A DNA stretch of 64,000 bases from Sphaerisporangium corydalis (GTDB taxonomy: Bacteria; Actinomycetota; Actinomycetes; Streptosporangiales; Streptosporangiaceae): assembly GCF_025506355.1 (NCBI RefSeq), contig NZ_JANZYP010000030.1:1-64000 (forward strand). The letters run 5' to 3'. The translations under genes were made by a program, and so were the position numbers. A model generated the notes under the pieces. It was given only the letters and a program-made list of their open reading frames with translations, had not been told where the DNA came from and ran no database searches. Positions 19,277 to 28,668 of this stretch are shown in pieces. Within the stretch, counting starts at the first letter, position 1. Each line of letters opens with the position of its first letter.

Positions 19277-20113
19277 GTGGCAGCACAGCGGGACTGGATG
19301 AATCACCTGTTCCTGGACACGGGGTCGACGTCGTTCACCGAGTTCGTCCGGTCCTACGCGCCAGGGCTCCTCCCGGGGAGATTCGAGTCGCTGGCCACAC
19401 CCGTCACCGACCAGATCCCGCACGCGACCACGATCGTCGCGGCGACGTTCGCGGGCGGCGTGGTCATGGCGGGCGACCGGCGGGCCACCGCGGGGAACTA
19501 CATCTCCCAGAAGGACATGGAGAAGGTCTTCCGCACCGACGACTACTCCTGCATGGGCATCGCGGGCACCGCGAGCACCGGCATCGAGATGGCCCGCGTC
19601 TACCAGGTGGAGCTGGAGCACTACGAGAAGCGCGAGGGCCGCGAGCTCTCGGTCGAGGGCAAGGCCAACCGCCTGGCCAACATGGTCAGGGGCAACCTGC
19701 CGATGGCCATGCAGGGCATGGTCGTGGTGCCGCTGTTCGCCGCCTACGACGACAACCGCGACGCCGGGCGCATCTTCTCCTACGACGTGGGCGGCGGCCC
19801 CTACGAGCAGAGCGGCTACGCCTCGATCGGCTCCGGCTCGCTGTTCGCGCGCGGTGCGCTGAAGAAGCTCTACCGCGAGAACGCCCCGCTGGAGGACATC
19901 GTCCTGTCCTGCGTCCACGCGCTGTACGACGCGGCCGACGACGACTCTGCGACCGGCGGCCCCGACGTGAGCCGCAAGATCTGGCCCCTGATCTCGGTGA
20001 TCACCGACGAGGGGTACCGCCGCCTGTCAGACGAAGAGGTCGAGGGGTACGTCCGGCAGGTGCTCGACCTGCGCATGGCCGATCCCGACGGGCCCACCGC
20101 CCCGCTGCGCTAG
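19277..20113 (+). CDS. prcB: 20S proteasome beta subunit (precursor)
   Basis: A protein of 278 aa. A propeptide of 50 residues is followed by the mature N-terminus TTIVAATF. Thr51 is the catalytic nucleophile exposed by autocleavage. The mature domain has [11 protein letters not shown] with conserved Asp/Arg and [12 protein letters not shown]. Fourteen copies form the two inner rings of the core that degrade ARC-unfolded, pupylated substrates. GTG 19277 follows GGGAGGGAG. prcA begins 34 bp after the stop, and both are expected on one transcript. Confidence 0.97.
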   Translation: MAAQRDWMNHLFLDTGSTSFTEFVRSYAPGLLPGRFESLATPVTDQIPHATTIVAATFAGGVVMAGDRRATAGNYISQKDMEKVFRTDDYSCMGIAGTASTGIEMARVYQVELEHYEKREGRELSVEGKANRLANMVRGNLPMAMQGMVVVPLFAAYDDNRDAGRIFSYDVGGGPYEQSGYASIGSGSLFARGALKKLYRENAPLEDIVLSCVHALYDAADDDSATGGPDVSRKIWPLISVITDEGYRRLSDEEVEGYVRQVLDLRMADPDGPTAPLR

Positions 20114-20147
20114 TCACCACCCACGGCCCACGAGAGGATCACCACCG

Positions 20148-20951
20148 GTGTCCATGCCCTTTGGATATGTGTCCCCCGAACAGGAGATGCGGGACAAGGC
20201 CGATTTCGCGCGGAAGGGCATCGCGCGCGGCCGCAGCGTCGTGGTGCTGCAGTACGAGAACGGCATTCTGTTCGTCGCTCCGAACGCCTCCAGGGCGCTG
20301 CACAAGATCAGTGAGATCTACGACCGCATCGGGTTCGCCGCCGTCGGCAAGTACAACGAGTTCGAGTCGCTGAGGCTGGGCGGCATCCGCTACGCCGACA
20401 TCAACGGCTACACCTACGACCGCAGCGACGTCACGGCCAGGGGGCTGGCCAACCTGTACGCCCAGTCGCTCGGCATGGTCTTCACCGAGTCGCGCAAGCC
20501 GTACGAGGTGGAGATCGTCGTCGCCGAGGTCGGCGACGCGCCCGAAGAGGACCAGATCTACCGGCTCACCTTCGACGGGTCGGTCGCCGACGAGCACGGG
20601 TTCGTGGTCATGGGCGGCGTGGCCGAGGCGGTCGCCGGCCGCCTGAAGGACCGCATCCGCGACGCCATGCCGCTCACCGACGCCCTGGACGCCGCCCTGG
20701 CGGCGCTCACCGAGCCCGGTGGCGAGCGCCCGCCGGTCTCCCAGCTCGAGGTCGCGGTGCTCGACCGCAACAGGGAACACCGCAAGTTCCAGCGGCTGGC
20801 CGGCCCGCGCCTGGAGCGGCTGATCGCCACCGGCGCCGACGACGCGCCGGAGACGGCCGCCCCCGACGTCTCGGGCGCCCTGTCGGGGCCGCCCGGTGAG
20901 TCGCCCGCCACCGCTCCCGACGGCGACATCGACGACGGCTCCGGCGCCTGA
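20148..20951 (+). CDS. prcA: 20S proteasome alpha subunit
   Basis: A protein of 267 aa forming the outer heptameric rings that gate the core and bind the ARC C-terminal tails. It starts with PFGYVSPEQEMRDKADFARKGIARG, the N-terminal gating helix, and keeps EVEIVVAEVG and SQLEVAVLDRNR. The tail after residue about 225 is an acidic Ala/Pro-rich extension. GTG 20148 matches the family N-terminus; ATG 20154 is the alternative. GGCGCC repeats flank the TGA stop, and a perfect hairpin follows. Confidence 0.96.
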   Translation: MSMPFGYVSPEQEMRDKADFARKGIARGRSVVVLQYENGILFVAPNASRALHKISEIYDRIGFAAVGKYNEFESLRLGGIRYADINGYTYDRSDVTARGLANLYAQSLGMVFTESRKPYEVEIVVAEVGDAPEEDQIYRLTFDGSVADEHGFVVMGGVAEAVAGRLKDRIRDAMPLTDALDAALAALTEPGGERPPVSQLEVAVLDRNREHRKFQRLAGPRLERLIATGADDAPETAAPDVSGALSGPPGESPATAPDGDIDDGSGA

Positions 20952-20971
20952 GGCGCCGTCCCGCTCCACCC

Positions 20972-21002
20972 GTCCCGGCCGCCCGACCAGGGAGGCCGGG
21001 AC
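20972..21002 (+). terminator. Hairpin after prcA
   Basis: GTCCCGGCC (20972-20980) pairs perfectly with GGCCGGGAC (20994-21002) around a 13-nt loop. It separates prcBA from pafA. Confidence 0.55.
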
Positions 21003-21145
21003 GAGCCGTCCGCGGCCCGATTCGTCAAGTTTCACCCGTCGCGAGGTGGGCCGGACGTCACCGGAGGTCGATGGCAGGGGCGGGCCGCCCGGAAACCCAT
21101 GGAAGATCCCTCCCCACCGGCGCCCCGGGGACATAGTGTGAGGTG

Positions 21146-22504
21146 ATGGATCGTCGCATCTTCGGCTTGGAGAACGAATACGGCGTCACCTGCACGTTCA
21201 GGGGCCAGCGCAGGCTGTCCCCCGACGAGGTGGCGCGGTACCTTTTCCGCAGAGTCGTGTCCTGGGGCCGATCGAGCAACGTGTTCCTCCGCAACGGTGC
21301 CCGCCTGTATCTCGACGTAGGCAGTCACCCCGAGTACGCCACCCCCGAGTGTGACAACGTCGTGGAGCTCGTCACCCACGACAAGGCGGGGGAGCGGATC
21401 CTTGAAGGCCTGCTCGTCGACGCCGAGAAGCGGTTGCGCGAGGAGGGCATCGCCGGAGACATCTACCTTTTCAAGAACAACACCGACTCGGCGGGCAACT
21501 CCTATGGTTGCCACGAGAACTATCTCGTCGGCAGGCACGGCGAGTTCGGCCGGCTGGCCGACGTCCTGATCCCGTTCCTGGTCACCCGCCAGATCATCTG
21601 CGGGGCCGGCAAGGTCCTGCAGACCCCGCGTGGAGCGGTCTACTGCGTGTCCCAGCGGGCCGAGCACATCTGGGAGGGCGTCTCCAGCGCCACCACCCGG
21701 TCGCGCCCGATCATCAACACCCGCGACGAGCCGCACGCCGACGCCGAGCGCTTCCGGCGCCTGCACGTCATCGTCGGCGACTCCAACATGAGCGAGTCCA
21801 CCATGCTGCTCAAGGTCGGCGCCACCGACCTGGTGCTGCGCATGGTCGAGGCCGGCACCGTCATGCGCGACCTGAGCCTGGAGAACCCCATAAGGGCCAT
21901 CCGGGAGGTCTCCCACGACATGACCGGCCGCAGGCGCGTGCGCCTGGCCAACGGGCGGGAGGCGTCCTCGCTGGAGATCCAGCAGGAGTACCTCTCCAAG
22001 GCACGCGACTTCGTCGACCGCCGGGGCGGCGACGCCATCACCCGCAGGGTCCTGGAGCTCTGGGAGCGCACTTTGCGCGCCGTGGAGACCGGTGACCTGG
22101 ACCTGGTGTCCCGCGAGATCGACTGGGTGACCAAGTACCAGCTCATCGAGCGGTACCGCAACAAGTACGACCTGCCGCTGTCCTCTCCCCGGGTGGCGCA
22201 GCTCGACCTCGCCTACCACGACGTGCACCGCAAGCGCGGGCTGTTCTACCTGCTCCAGAAGCGCGGCGCCGTGGAGCGGGTGGCCTCCGACCTGAAGATC
22301 TTCGAGGCCAAGTCGGTGCCGCCGCAGACCACGCGGGCCCGGCTGCGCGGGGAGTTCATCCGCAAGGCGCAGGAGAAGCGGCGCGACTTCACCGTCGACT
22401 GGGTGCACCTCAAGCTGAACGACCAGGCCCAGCGCACCGTCCTGTGCAAGGACCCCTTCCGCAGCGTCGACGAGAGGGTGGACAAGCTGATCGCCGGAAT
22501 GTGA
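21146..22504 (+). CDS. pafA: Pup--protein ligase PafA
   Basis: A protein of 452 aa. It phosphorylates the C-terminal Glu of deamidated Pup with ATP and joins it to substrate lysine side chains. It shares the Dop fold but lacks the Dop loop. Motifs are [24 protein letters not shown] with the catalytic Asp, [18 protein letters not shown], and [12 protein letters not shown]. The ATG at 21146 has GAGG closely upstream; a GTG directly before it is the alternative. It is separated from prcA by 194 bp containing a terminator, and so may have its own promoter. Confidence 0.97.
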   Translation: MDRRIFGLENEYGVTCTFRGQRRLSPDEVARYLFRRVVSWGRSSNVFLRNGARLYLDVGSHPEYATPECDNVVELVTHDKAGERILEGLLVDAEKRLREEGIAGDIYLFKNNTDSAGNSYGCHENYLVGRHGEFGRLADVLIPFLVTRQIICGAGKVLQTPRGAVYCVSQRAEHIWEGVSSATTRSRPIINTRDEPHADAERFRRLHVIVGDSNMSESTMLLKVGATDLVLRMVEAGTVMRDLSLENPIRAIREVSHDMTGRRRVRLANGREASSLEIQQEYLSKARDFVDRRGGDAITRRVLELWERTLRAVETGDLDLVSREIDWVTKYQLIERYRNKYDLPLSSPRVAQLDLAYHDVHRKRGLFYLLQKRGAVERVASDLKIFEAKSVPPQTTRARLRGEFIRKAQEKRRDFTVDWVHLKLNDQAQRTVLCKDPFRSVDERVDKLIAGM

Positions 22505-22533
22505 TCTTCCCTGGGGGAGGACGGCGGCACGGC

Positions 22534-22568
22534 CCCCCGGCGGGCTCCTCACGGGGAGCCGCCGGGGG
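22534..22568 (+). terminator. Hairpin after pafA
   Basis: A left arm CCCCCGGCGGGCTCC (22534-22548) pairs with GGAGCCGCCGGGGG (22555-22568), with one bulged base and a 6-nt loop. It lies about 30 nt after the stop. Confidence 0.55.
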
Positions 22569-22709
22569 CGCCCCCGGCGCGCGAGCCTCGTGACAGTAAC
22601 GGCTTCCGAAGCCAAGGTCACACTTCGGCAAGATCGAGTTGTGCTGACTCGCGCGGTCATGGCGTTCGGGTAGTGTTACGCGAACGTGACGTCTTTCCAA
22701 GGGATACCC

Positions 22710-23654
22710 ATGCGCCGACTGGCCATTCTCGCCGCCCTGCCGTTGCTTCTCGCCGCCGCCTGCGGTAACAACGGCGACGTCGCCGCGAAGCCCGGGGCCA
22801 CGGCCACCGGCGTGAAGGTGGCGGGAGAGTTCGGGAAGAAACCCCAGGTCACCTTCCCGGCGGGTAAGCCGCCCGCCACCTCCTCGACGCAGACGATCGC
22901 CGAGGGCAAGGGCGCGCCGGTCAAGGACGGCGACTCGGTGGTGGCCAACCTGACGGCCTACAGCTGGGACGGCAAGGCGAACGCCGCCTCGGGTTCCACC
23001 TACGACGACGGCGCGCCGCAGCTCATCAAGGTCGACGCCAAGCTCCCCTCGGTGGTGCACAAGGCGTTCCAGGACAGCAAGCCCGGCGGCCGGTTCCTCG
23101 CCGTGGTCGCCAAGGACAGCCTGACGGCCGACCAGGTCGAGCAGGCCAAGTCGCAGGGCGCCGACACCTCCATCGCCAGCGTCTACGTCGTCGACGTCAT
23201 GGGCGTGCCCACGGCAAAGGCCGCCCAGGGCACCGCGGTCGACCCCGGAGTCAAGGGTGTCAAGCTGGAGAACCCCGGCGGCGACCAGGCGCCCAAGCTG
23301 ACCACCAAGACCAGCGAGTCGGCGCCCAAGAACCTCGTCAGCAAGACCGTGATCAAGGGCACCGGCCCGGTGGTCAAGACCGGGCAGACGATCCTCGTGC
23401 ACTACACCGGCAAGATCTGGGGCACCGACAGCGAGTTCGACAGCAGCTGGAGCCGGGGCGAGCCGGTGATGTTCCCGATCGGCGTCGGCAAGGTCATCAA
23501 GGGCTGGGACCAGAGCCTGGTCGGCGTGCCGCTCGGCAGCCGGCTGCTGGTGACGATCCCGCCGGACCTCGGGTACGGCAAGGCCGGCTCGGGCGAGAAG
23601 ATCAAGGGCACCGACACCCTCGTCTTCGTCGTCGACGTCCTCGGCGCCTACTGA
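22710..23654 (+). CDS. FKBP-type peptidyl-prolyl isomerase lipoprotein
   Basis: A protein of 314 aa. The signal peptide MRRLAILAALPLLLAAAC carries a lipobox, so the protein is anchored outside the cell membrane. The C-terminal 110 residues form a canonical FKBP domain (VHYTGKIW, FDSSWSRGEPVMFPIG, VIKGWDQSLVGVPLGSR, IPPDLGYG). An N-terminal region (about 60-165) looks like a second, degenerate FKBP domain without the full active-site set. It helps fold exported proteins. A gene of this kind typically follows pafA in actinobacteria. The ATG at 22710 gives a proper signal peptide. TAGTGT at 22671-22676 is a possible -10. Confidence 0.9.
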   Translation: MRRLAILAALPLLLAAACGNNGDVAAKPGATATGVKVAGEFGKKPQVTFPAGKPPATSSTQTIAEGKGAPVKDGDSVVANLTAYSWDGKANAASGSTYDDGAPQLIKVDAKLPSVVHKAFQDSKPGGRFLAVVAKDSLTADQVEQAKSQGADTSIASVYVVDVMGVPTAKAAQGTAVDPGVKGVKLENPGGDQAPKLTTKTSESAPKNLVSKTVIKGTGPVVKTGQTILVHYTGKIWGTDSEFDSSWSRGEPVMFPIGVGKVIKGWDQSLVGVPLGSRLLVTIPPDLGYGKAGSGEKIKGTDTLVFVVDVLGAY

Positions 23655-23670
23655 CGCCCGCCCGGACCCC

Positions 23671-23710
23671 GCCGCTCCGTCCCGCTCCGTCCCGCTCCGT
23701 CCCGCTCTGA
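23671..23710. repeat. Four 10-bp tandem repeats (CCCGCTCCGT)
   Basis: Four consecutive units, with the first and last diverged, lie between the FKBP stop and the leaderless HTH gene. They are a possible slipped-strand site. No function is evident. Confidence 0.7.
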
Positions 23711-23764
23711 CGCCGCCGTGCCGTCCGGGGTCGCCGCCGTGCCCGCGCGCCTAGACTCGCCGCT

Positions 23765-24400
23765 GTGAGCGGCGACGATCTCGGCATCCTCGGTGTCCTG
23801 CGCGAACCGGTGCGGCGCGTGCTGTACGACTACGTCGCCGCGCAGGGCCGGGACGTGAGCAGGGACGAGGCCGCGGAGGCGGCCGGGGTCCAGCGCACGC
23901 TCGCCGCCTTCCATCTGGACAAGCTCGTCGAGGCCGGCCTGCTGGACCAGGCCTTCCGGCGCCTGTCCGGCCGCACCGGGCCGGGCAGCGGGCGCCCCGC
24001 CAAGGTCTACCGGCGCTCGGCGGCCGAGCACCAGGTCAGCCTGCCGCCGCGCGACTACCGCACCCTGGCCCTGGTGCTCGCCGAGGCCGTCGAGGCGCTC
24101 GGCGGCGAGGAGGCGGCCGAGGCCGCGGCCCGCCGTGCGGGGGAGCGGGTGAGCGCCCCCGGGCTGCGCGAGGCCCTCACCGAGCGCGGCTACGAGCCCT
24201 ACGACGACGACGGCCGCATCCGCCTGCGCAACTGCCCCTTCCACGTGCTGGCCGAGGAGCGCCCGGTGCTGGTCTGCGCGATGAACCTCGCCCTGTGCCA
24301 GGGCCTGCTGTCGGCCCTGCCCGGCGACCGGCACACCGCGCGGATGGACCCGAGACCGGGGGAGTGCTGCGTGACATTTTCTAAAACCAATGAAGATTGA
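23765..24400 (+). CDS. HTH regulator with a C-terminal cysteine cluster (SufR-like, possible Fe-S sensor)
   Basis: A protein of 211 aa. Residues about 8-85 form a winged helix of the ArsR/DeoR kind (EPVRRVLYDYVAAQG, AAGVQRTLAAFHLDKLVEAGLL). The C-terminal half ends in a cysteine cluster: C157 in NCPFH, C171, C178 and C201/C202 in GECC. This arrangement recalls SufR-type regulators that bind an iron-sulfur cluster. Cluster binding is inference. GTG 23765 follows TAGACT (23752-23757) by 7 nt, which indicates a leaderless mRNA. The next gene, DUF3291, begins 33 bp after the stop. A TTGACA overlaps the stop, so the DUF3291 gene may have its own promoter under this regulator. Confidence 0.75.
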   Translation: MSGDDLGILGVLREPVRRVLYDYVAAQGRDVSRDEAAEAAGVQRTLAAFHLDKLVEAGLLDQAFRRLSGRTGPGSGRPAKVYRRSAAEHQVSLPPRDYRTLALVLAEAVEALGGEEAAEAAARRAGERVSAPGLREALTERGYEPYDDDGRIRLRNCPFHVLAEERPVLVCAMNLALCQGLLSALPGDRHTARMDPRPGECCVTFSKTNED

Positions 24401-24432
24401 CATAGAAGTTCGCGGCGTGGTCTGCTGATCGC

Positions 24433-24894
24433 ATGCATCTCGCCCAGCTCAACGTCGCTCACATGCGCGCCCCCAAGGACTCTCCCGAGCTCGCCGACTT
24501 CGTGGCCGGGCTCGAACCCCTGAACGACCTCGCCGAGGCCGACCCCGGATTCGTCTGGCGGCTCAAGGGCGGCGAGGGTCCCACCGACACCGTGTCCCAC
24601 CGGTACGGTGACCTGCTGCTCATCAACTTCTCGGTGTGGGCCTCGCGCGACGCGCTGTGGAACTACGTCTACCGCAGCGTCCACCTGGACATGCTGCGCC
24701 GCCGCCGCGAGTGGTTCGTGCGCGTCGCCGAGCCGTACTCGGTGATGTGGTGGATCCCCGAGGGGCACGTCCCGACGCTGGAGGAGGGCATGGCCCGGCT
24801 GGAGCGGCTGCGGGCCGGCGGCCCGGGACCGGACGCCTTCACCTTCGCCGACTTCCGCGACCCGGCCCCCGCTCCCGCCGGGCGGCCCGCCTGA
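24433..24894 (+). CDS. DUF3291 family protein
   Basis: A protein of 153 aa matching DUF3291, a small alpha/beta (dimeric-barrel-like) family. It shows HLAQLNVAHMRAP at the N-terminus, PGFVWRLKG, SVWASRDALWNYVYRSVHLDMLRRRREWF and MWWIPEGHVPTLEEG. Function is not established; related folds include heme-degrading and quinone monooxygenases. TTGACA (24397-24402) lies upstream, with TCTGCT as a weak -10 close to the ATG. The sequence just upstream (24380-24420) is AT-rich. It is convergent with the DUF3866 gene 10 bp away. Confidence 0.8.
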   Translation: MHLAQLNVAHMRAPKDSPELADFVAGLEPLNDLAEADPGFVWRLKGGEGPTDTVSHRYGDLLLINFSVWASRDALWNYVYRSVHLDMLRRRREWFVRVAEPYSVMWWIPEGHVPTLEEGMARLERLRAGGPGPDAFTFADFRDPAPAPAGRPA

Positions 24895-24904
24895 GCGTGC
24901 GGGG

Positions 24905-25978
24905 TCAGGCGAGCAGGGAGGCGGCGTGCCGTCCGGCGGCGGCCGAGGCCAGGAAACCCGCCAGGTCCTGGTCCAGCCCGCGGCCCATCGTCGACAGCCG
25001 CACCGGGCTGTCGCGCAGCATCTCCGCGAGCCCGTCCACCGGCACCCCGACCAGTTCGTGCAGCGCCGCCAGCTCCGCAACCTGCGCCGCCACCCGCTCG
25101 CCGAACGCCCCCGGCAGCTCCGGCACCACCACCTGCGCCCGCGCGAGCGCCACCCGCCCGTAGGCGGTCAGCGAATGGTGGGAGACCCCGATGTGGCGCT
25201 CGCGCGCGTCGCCCTCGCTGACGCGCAGCGCCCCCACCGGACGCCCGCCCAGCACCGCCGCGGCGTTCAGCGCCTCGCCCGCCGAGACCCCAGAGAAACC
25301 CCACCGGGTGCCGGTCCCGAGGTTGCCCGGCCCCTGCGTCACGACCGCGACGTCGGCGTCCAGCACGTGCCGGGCCGCCAGCAGCCCGGTGTGCACGGTC
25401 ACCGTCTCCACGTCGCCGCCGAAGGACTGCCCGGTCGTGACGACCCCGCACAGCCACCCGATCTCGCGCAGCCGCGCGGCCGACATGGAGAACCAGCCCG
25501 GGAGCGCCCCCCCGTCGAGCATCACGTACGCCACCCGGGGGGCCGCCGCGGGCACCGAGCCGAACAGGCCGCAGAGGATCGCCGGCAGCGCGGAGTGCAG
25601 GTCGGCGACCACCACCGGCATGCCGTCGACCGAGTCGGCTTCCCGCAGCGCCTCGTGGAAGGGCGAGTCCTGCTCGTCGGCGCCGAGCACGGTCGCCTGG
25701 AGCGGGGTGTACCGGGCCTTGACCAGGTGACCGGGACCTTGAGGATCTTCGGGCAAACGGTCCGGCACGGCCACTACCATGGCGTAACCTCCCGTACCAA
25801 GGCCCATGGCGAGCGCGGTCGTGTTCAGCAGCACCGCGTCGCCGGGTTCGGGACGGCCCACCAGCGACGGGTAGGCCAGCGCCCGGCATTCCCCCTCCGG
25901 GAGGGCCACGTCCAGTTCCAGCGCCCCCGGCCACTCGCGCCGGACCGACAGCACCTCGCCCTTGCGCCACCTGATCAC
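24905..25978 (-). CDS. DUF3866 family protein
   Basis: A protein of 357 aa resembling DUF3866, an actinobacterial family often encoded beside pafBC. It has an N-terminal beta region (MIRWRKGEVLSVRREWPG), then TTALAMGLGTGGYAMVVA, a large alpha/beta domain with VTQGPGNLGTGTRWGFSG and the histidine-rich GVSHHSLTAYGR. No catalytic function is known. It diverges from pafB with only 37 bp between the starts, so the promoters overlap. Confidence 0.8.
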   Translation of the reverse strand: MIRWRKGEVLSVRREWPGALELDVALPEGECRALAYPSLVGRPEPGDAVLLNTTALAMGLGTGGYAMVVAVPDRLPEDPQGPGHLVKARYTPLQATVLGADEQDSPFHEALREADSVDGMPVVVADLHSALPAILCGLFGSVPAAAPRVAYVMLDGGALPGWFSMSAARLREIGWLCGVVTTGQSFGGDVETVTVHTGLLAARHVLDADVAVVTQGPGNLGTGTRWGFSGVSAGEALNAAAVLGGRPVGALRVSEGDARERHIGVSHHSLTAYGRVALARAQVVVPELPGAFGERVAAQVAELAALHELVGVPVDGLAEMLRDSPVRLSTMGRGLDQDLAGFLASAAAGRHAASLLA

Positions 25979-26015
25979 GCCGCAAGGGTAGCGTCACCTT
26001 GGGAAGGGAGGCCCG

Positions 26016-26960
26016 ATGTCCCGGCGGAAGACCGAGCGGCTGCTGAATCTCGTCATCTGCCTGCTCGCCACCCGGCGCCCGCTCAGCGCCGAGCAGATCC
26101 GCCACGCCGTCCCGGGTTACGACGCCGGCAACGACGAGGCCTTCCAGCGCATGTTCGAGCGCGACAAGACCGAGCTGCGCGAGATCGGGATCCCGGTCGA
26201 GGTGCACAGGGACCCCTGGGACGACGAGCCCGGCTACCGCATCGTGCGGCAGGCCTACGAGCTGCCGGAGATCACCCTGGAGGCCGACGAGGCCGCCGTG
26301 CTCGGTCTGGCCGCCCAGGTGTGGCAGCGGGCCAACCTCGCCGAGGCCGCGAGCGGCGCGCTGCTGAAGCTCCGCGCCGCCGGGGTGCAGACCGACGAGT
26401 CCGCCGCCGGGCCGCTGGAGCTGCGGGTCGACACCCGCGACCCGGCCTTCCCCGCGCTGTGGGAGGCGGTGCGCGACCGCAGGGTCGTCCGGTTCGACTA
26501 CCGCGCCGCCGGCAGCGAGGTCCTGCTGACCCGCACCGTCGAGCCGTGGGGCGTGGTCAGCCGCCGGGGCCGCTGGTACGTCGTCGGTCACGACCGCGAG
26601 CGCGACGCGCCCCGCGTCTTCCGCCTCAGCCGCATCAGCGGGACCGTCACCCCCGCGGGCCGCCCGGGCGCGGTCGTCGTGCCCGCCGGGGTCGACATCC
26701 GCTCGATGGTCGGCCACCGCGACAGCCTCCTGCCCGAGCGGTCCGCGACCGTCCGCGTCCGGCAGGGCACCTGCCAGTGGCTGCGCCAGGAGGGCTCGGT
26801 GCTCCCCGGGCGGGACGGCTGGGACGTGGTCACCGTGGACTTCGCCGATCCGGAGTGGATCGCCGGGTCGATCGTCGCCTTCGCCGCCGACGCGGAGGTA
26901 CTGGACCCCCCGGACGTCCGCGACGCGGTCATCCGGCGGCTGAAGGGAGCGCTGGCGTGA
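26016..26960 (+). CDS. pafB: WYL-domain transcriptional regulator PafB
   Basis: A protein of 314 aa. An N-terminal winged helix (RRKTERLLNLVICLLATRRPLSAEQI) precedes the PafB linker region and a WYL domain (about 145-220: RVVRFDYRA, VEPWGVVSRRGRWYVVGHD, RVFRLSRI). With PafC it activates the RecA-independent DNA-damage response in mycobacteria. The WYL domain is thought to sense single-stranded DNA. The ribosome-binding site GGGAGG is present. The stop overlaps the pafC start (GTGA). Confidence 0.94.
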   Translation: MSRRKTERLLNLVICLLATRRPLSAEQIRHAVPGYDAGNDEAFQRMFERDKTELREIGIPVEVHRDPWDDEPGYRIVRQAYELPEITLEADEAAVLGLAAQVWQRANLAEAASGALLKLRAAGVQTDESAAGPLELRVDTRDPAFPALWEAVRDRRVVRFDYRAAGSEVLLTRTVEPWGVVSRRGRWYVVGHDRERDAPRVFRLSRISGTVTPAGRPGAVVVPAGVDIRSMVGHRDSLLPERSATVRVRQGTCQWLRQEGSVLPGRDGWDVVTVDFADPEWIAGSIVAFAADAEVLDPPDVRDAVIRRLKGALA

Positions 26961-27913
26961 GCACGGCCGACCGGTTGCCCAGGCTCCTCGCGCTGGTGCC
27001 CTACCTCATGTCCCACCCCGGCGCCCAGGTGCCCGAGGTGGCCAGGCTGTTCGGGCTCACCGAGAAGCAGCTCGTCGACGACCTGCAGCTCGTGTGGATG
27101 TGCGGCCTGCCCGGCCACACCCCCGGCGACCTCATCGACGTCTCCTGGGACGGCGGCGAGATCCTCATCGACAACGCCGACACCATCGCCCGGCCGCTGC
27201 GCCTCGGCATCGACGAGGCCAGCGCCCTGCTGGTGGCGCTGCGCATGCTGGCCGAGCTCCCCGAGTTCGGCGAGGGCGACACCCTGGCCCGGGTGATCGC
27301 CAAGCTGGAGGGCGCCGCAGGCGAGGGCGCGTCCGCGGTCAGCAGCCAGGTCGCCTTCGACCTGGACGCCGCCCCCGACGCGATGGCCACGGTCAGGTCC
27401 GCGCTGCGCGCCGGCCGGCGGCTGTCGCTGAGCTACTACGTGCCGGGCCGCGACGAGATCACCCCCCGGGAGGTGGACCCGACGCGGCTGGTGATGGCCG
27501 ACGGCCGGTCCTACCTGGAGGGCTGGTGCTACCGCGCCGACGGCATGCGGCTGTTCCGGCTGGACCGCATGGTCAGCGTGGAGGCGCTGGAGGTGGCCGC
27601 GAGCCCGCCCGACGGCGCCGAGCCGATCGACGTGACCGACGGGGTGTTCCGGCCCTCGCCGACCGACGAGCTGGTGGTGCTGGAGCTGACCCCGGCCGGC
27701 CGCTGGGTGTCGGAGTACTACCCGTGCGAGGAGGTCACCGAGCTGGGGGAGGGCCGCCTGCGGGTCACCCTGCGCGCCCGCGACCAGGGGTGGCTCGTGC
27801 GATTGGCGCTGCGCCTGGGCGACAGCGGCCGGGTGCTGTCCCCGGCCTCGCTGGCCGGCCGGGTGCGCGAGGAGGCCTCGGCGGCGCTGTCCCGGTACGA
27901 GTCGGTCGGCTGA
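26957..27913 (+). CDS. pafC: WYL-domain transcriptional regulator PafC
   Basis: A protein of 318 aa. It starts MSTADRLPRLLALVPYLMSHPGAQVPEVARLFG, with a winged-helix N-terminus. A WYL domain (about 150-215: RLSLSYYVPGRDEITPREVDPTRLV, SYLEGWCYRADGMRLFRLDRM) and a C-terminal extension follow. It is the obligate partner of PafB. Translation is coupled to pafB by a four-base overlap. Confidence 0.94.
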   Translation: MSTADRLPRLLALVPYLMSHPGAQVPEVARLFGLTEKQLVDDLQLVWMCGLPGHTPGDLIDVSWDGGEILIDNADTIARPLRLGIDEASALLVALRMLAELPEFGEGDTLARVIAKLEGAAGEGASAVSSQVAFDLDAAPDAMATVRSALRAGRRLSLSYYVPGRDEITPREVDPTRLVMADGRSYLEGWCYRADGMRLFRLDRMVSVEALEVAASPPDGAEPIDVTDGVFRPSPTDELVVLELTPAGRWVSEYYPCEEVTELGEGRLRVTLRARDQGWLVRLALRLGDSGRVLSPASLAGRVREEASAALSRYESVG

Positions 27914-28005
27914 GTGCCGTCCTTCGGGGGATATTTCCGTTCCCGGGTGGGATGTCGGTCCACCCCGCTCGTGCGGCGCGACCGCCTTCGGTAAAGTGCG
28001 GCGGC

Positions 28006-28194
28006 ATGATCTGGACGTATGCCGCCGTGGGCGTGGCCGTCGCGGGCCTGGTGCCGCTGGTGGTGCTCGGGGTCCGCGTGGTGGCGGCCATGCGGGGGCT
28101 GGCGAGTGAAATCGAGCGGGCCACCACCCGTCTGGAACCCGTCCAGGCACGCCTGAACGCCGCCGTCGCGGCATCCAGGCGGCGGGAGGGGTGA
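28006..28194 (+). CDS. Small single-pass membrane protein between pafC and tatA
   Basis: A protein of 62 aa with one N-terminal transmembrane helix (MIWTYAAVGVAVAGLVPLVVLGVRVVAAM). A short charged cytoplasmic helix follows (EIERATTRLEPVQARL). No known function. The position between pafC and tatA suggests a conserved small actinobacterial membrane protein. TAAAGT (27992-27997) lies 8 nt before the ATG, which suggests a leaderless transcript. Confidence 0.7.
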   Translation: MIWTYAAVGVAVAGLVPLVVLGVRVVAAMRGLASEIERATTRLEPVQARLNAAVAASRRREG

Positions 28195-28261
28195 ATGAAG
28201 TGGTGACGGCAGCGTACGATCGAGCTTGAGATTGCACGTCGCCTCGGCGTAAGGATGTGTC

Positions 28262-28624
28262 ATGCCATCACTTGGTCCCATGGAATGGATCCTCATTCTC
28301 CTGGTCCTGGTCCTGCTTTTCGGCGCCAAGAAGCTTCCGGACACCGCCAAGGCGCTGGGCCAGTCGCTTCGCCTGTTCAAGAAGGAGACCACCACGCTGC
28401 GCGAGGAGGACGAGGCGCGGGCCGCCCAGTCCGCCGCCGCGACCGCCCAGCCGGCGGCCGCCCCGCAGCAGTCCCTCCCGCCCGTGACGCCCTCGGTCGA
28501 GGAGCGCCTGCGGCTGCTCGAGGAGGAGAACGCCCGGCTCCGCACCGCCCAGGCACACCCCAGCGACGCGCCCCCGAACGGGGTCCCGCTCTCGCAGGCA
28601 CAGAAAGACCAGGGCTCCCTCTGA
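28262..28624 (+). CDS. tatA: Twin-arginine translocase subunit TatA
   Basis: A protein of 120 aa. It has a short N-terminal transmembrane helix (MEWILILLVLVLLFGAKKLP) with the FGAKKLPD hinge motif and an amphipathic helix (ALGQSLRLFKKE). A long Ala/Gln/Pro-rich tail of about 75 residues follows. It forms the pore-like oligomer for export of folded proteins. The first ATG is used; an internal ATG six codons in would give a shorter N-terminus. Confidence 0.95.
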   Translation: MPSLGPMEWILILLVLVLLFGAKKLPDTAKALGQSLRLFKKETTTLREEDEARAAQSAAATAQPAAAPQQSLPPVTPSVEERLRLLEEENARLRTAQAHPSDAPPNGVPLSQAQKDQGSL

Positions 28625-28668
28625 CCGGAGGCCCGCTGACCTGACCGCCCGCTAGATCAGGATGCCCG

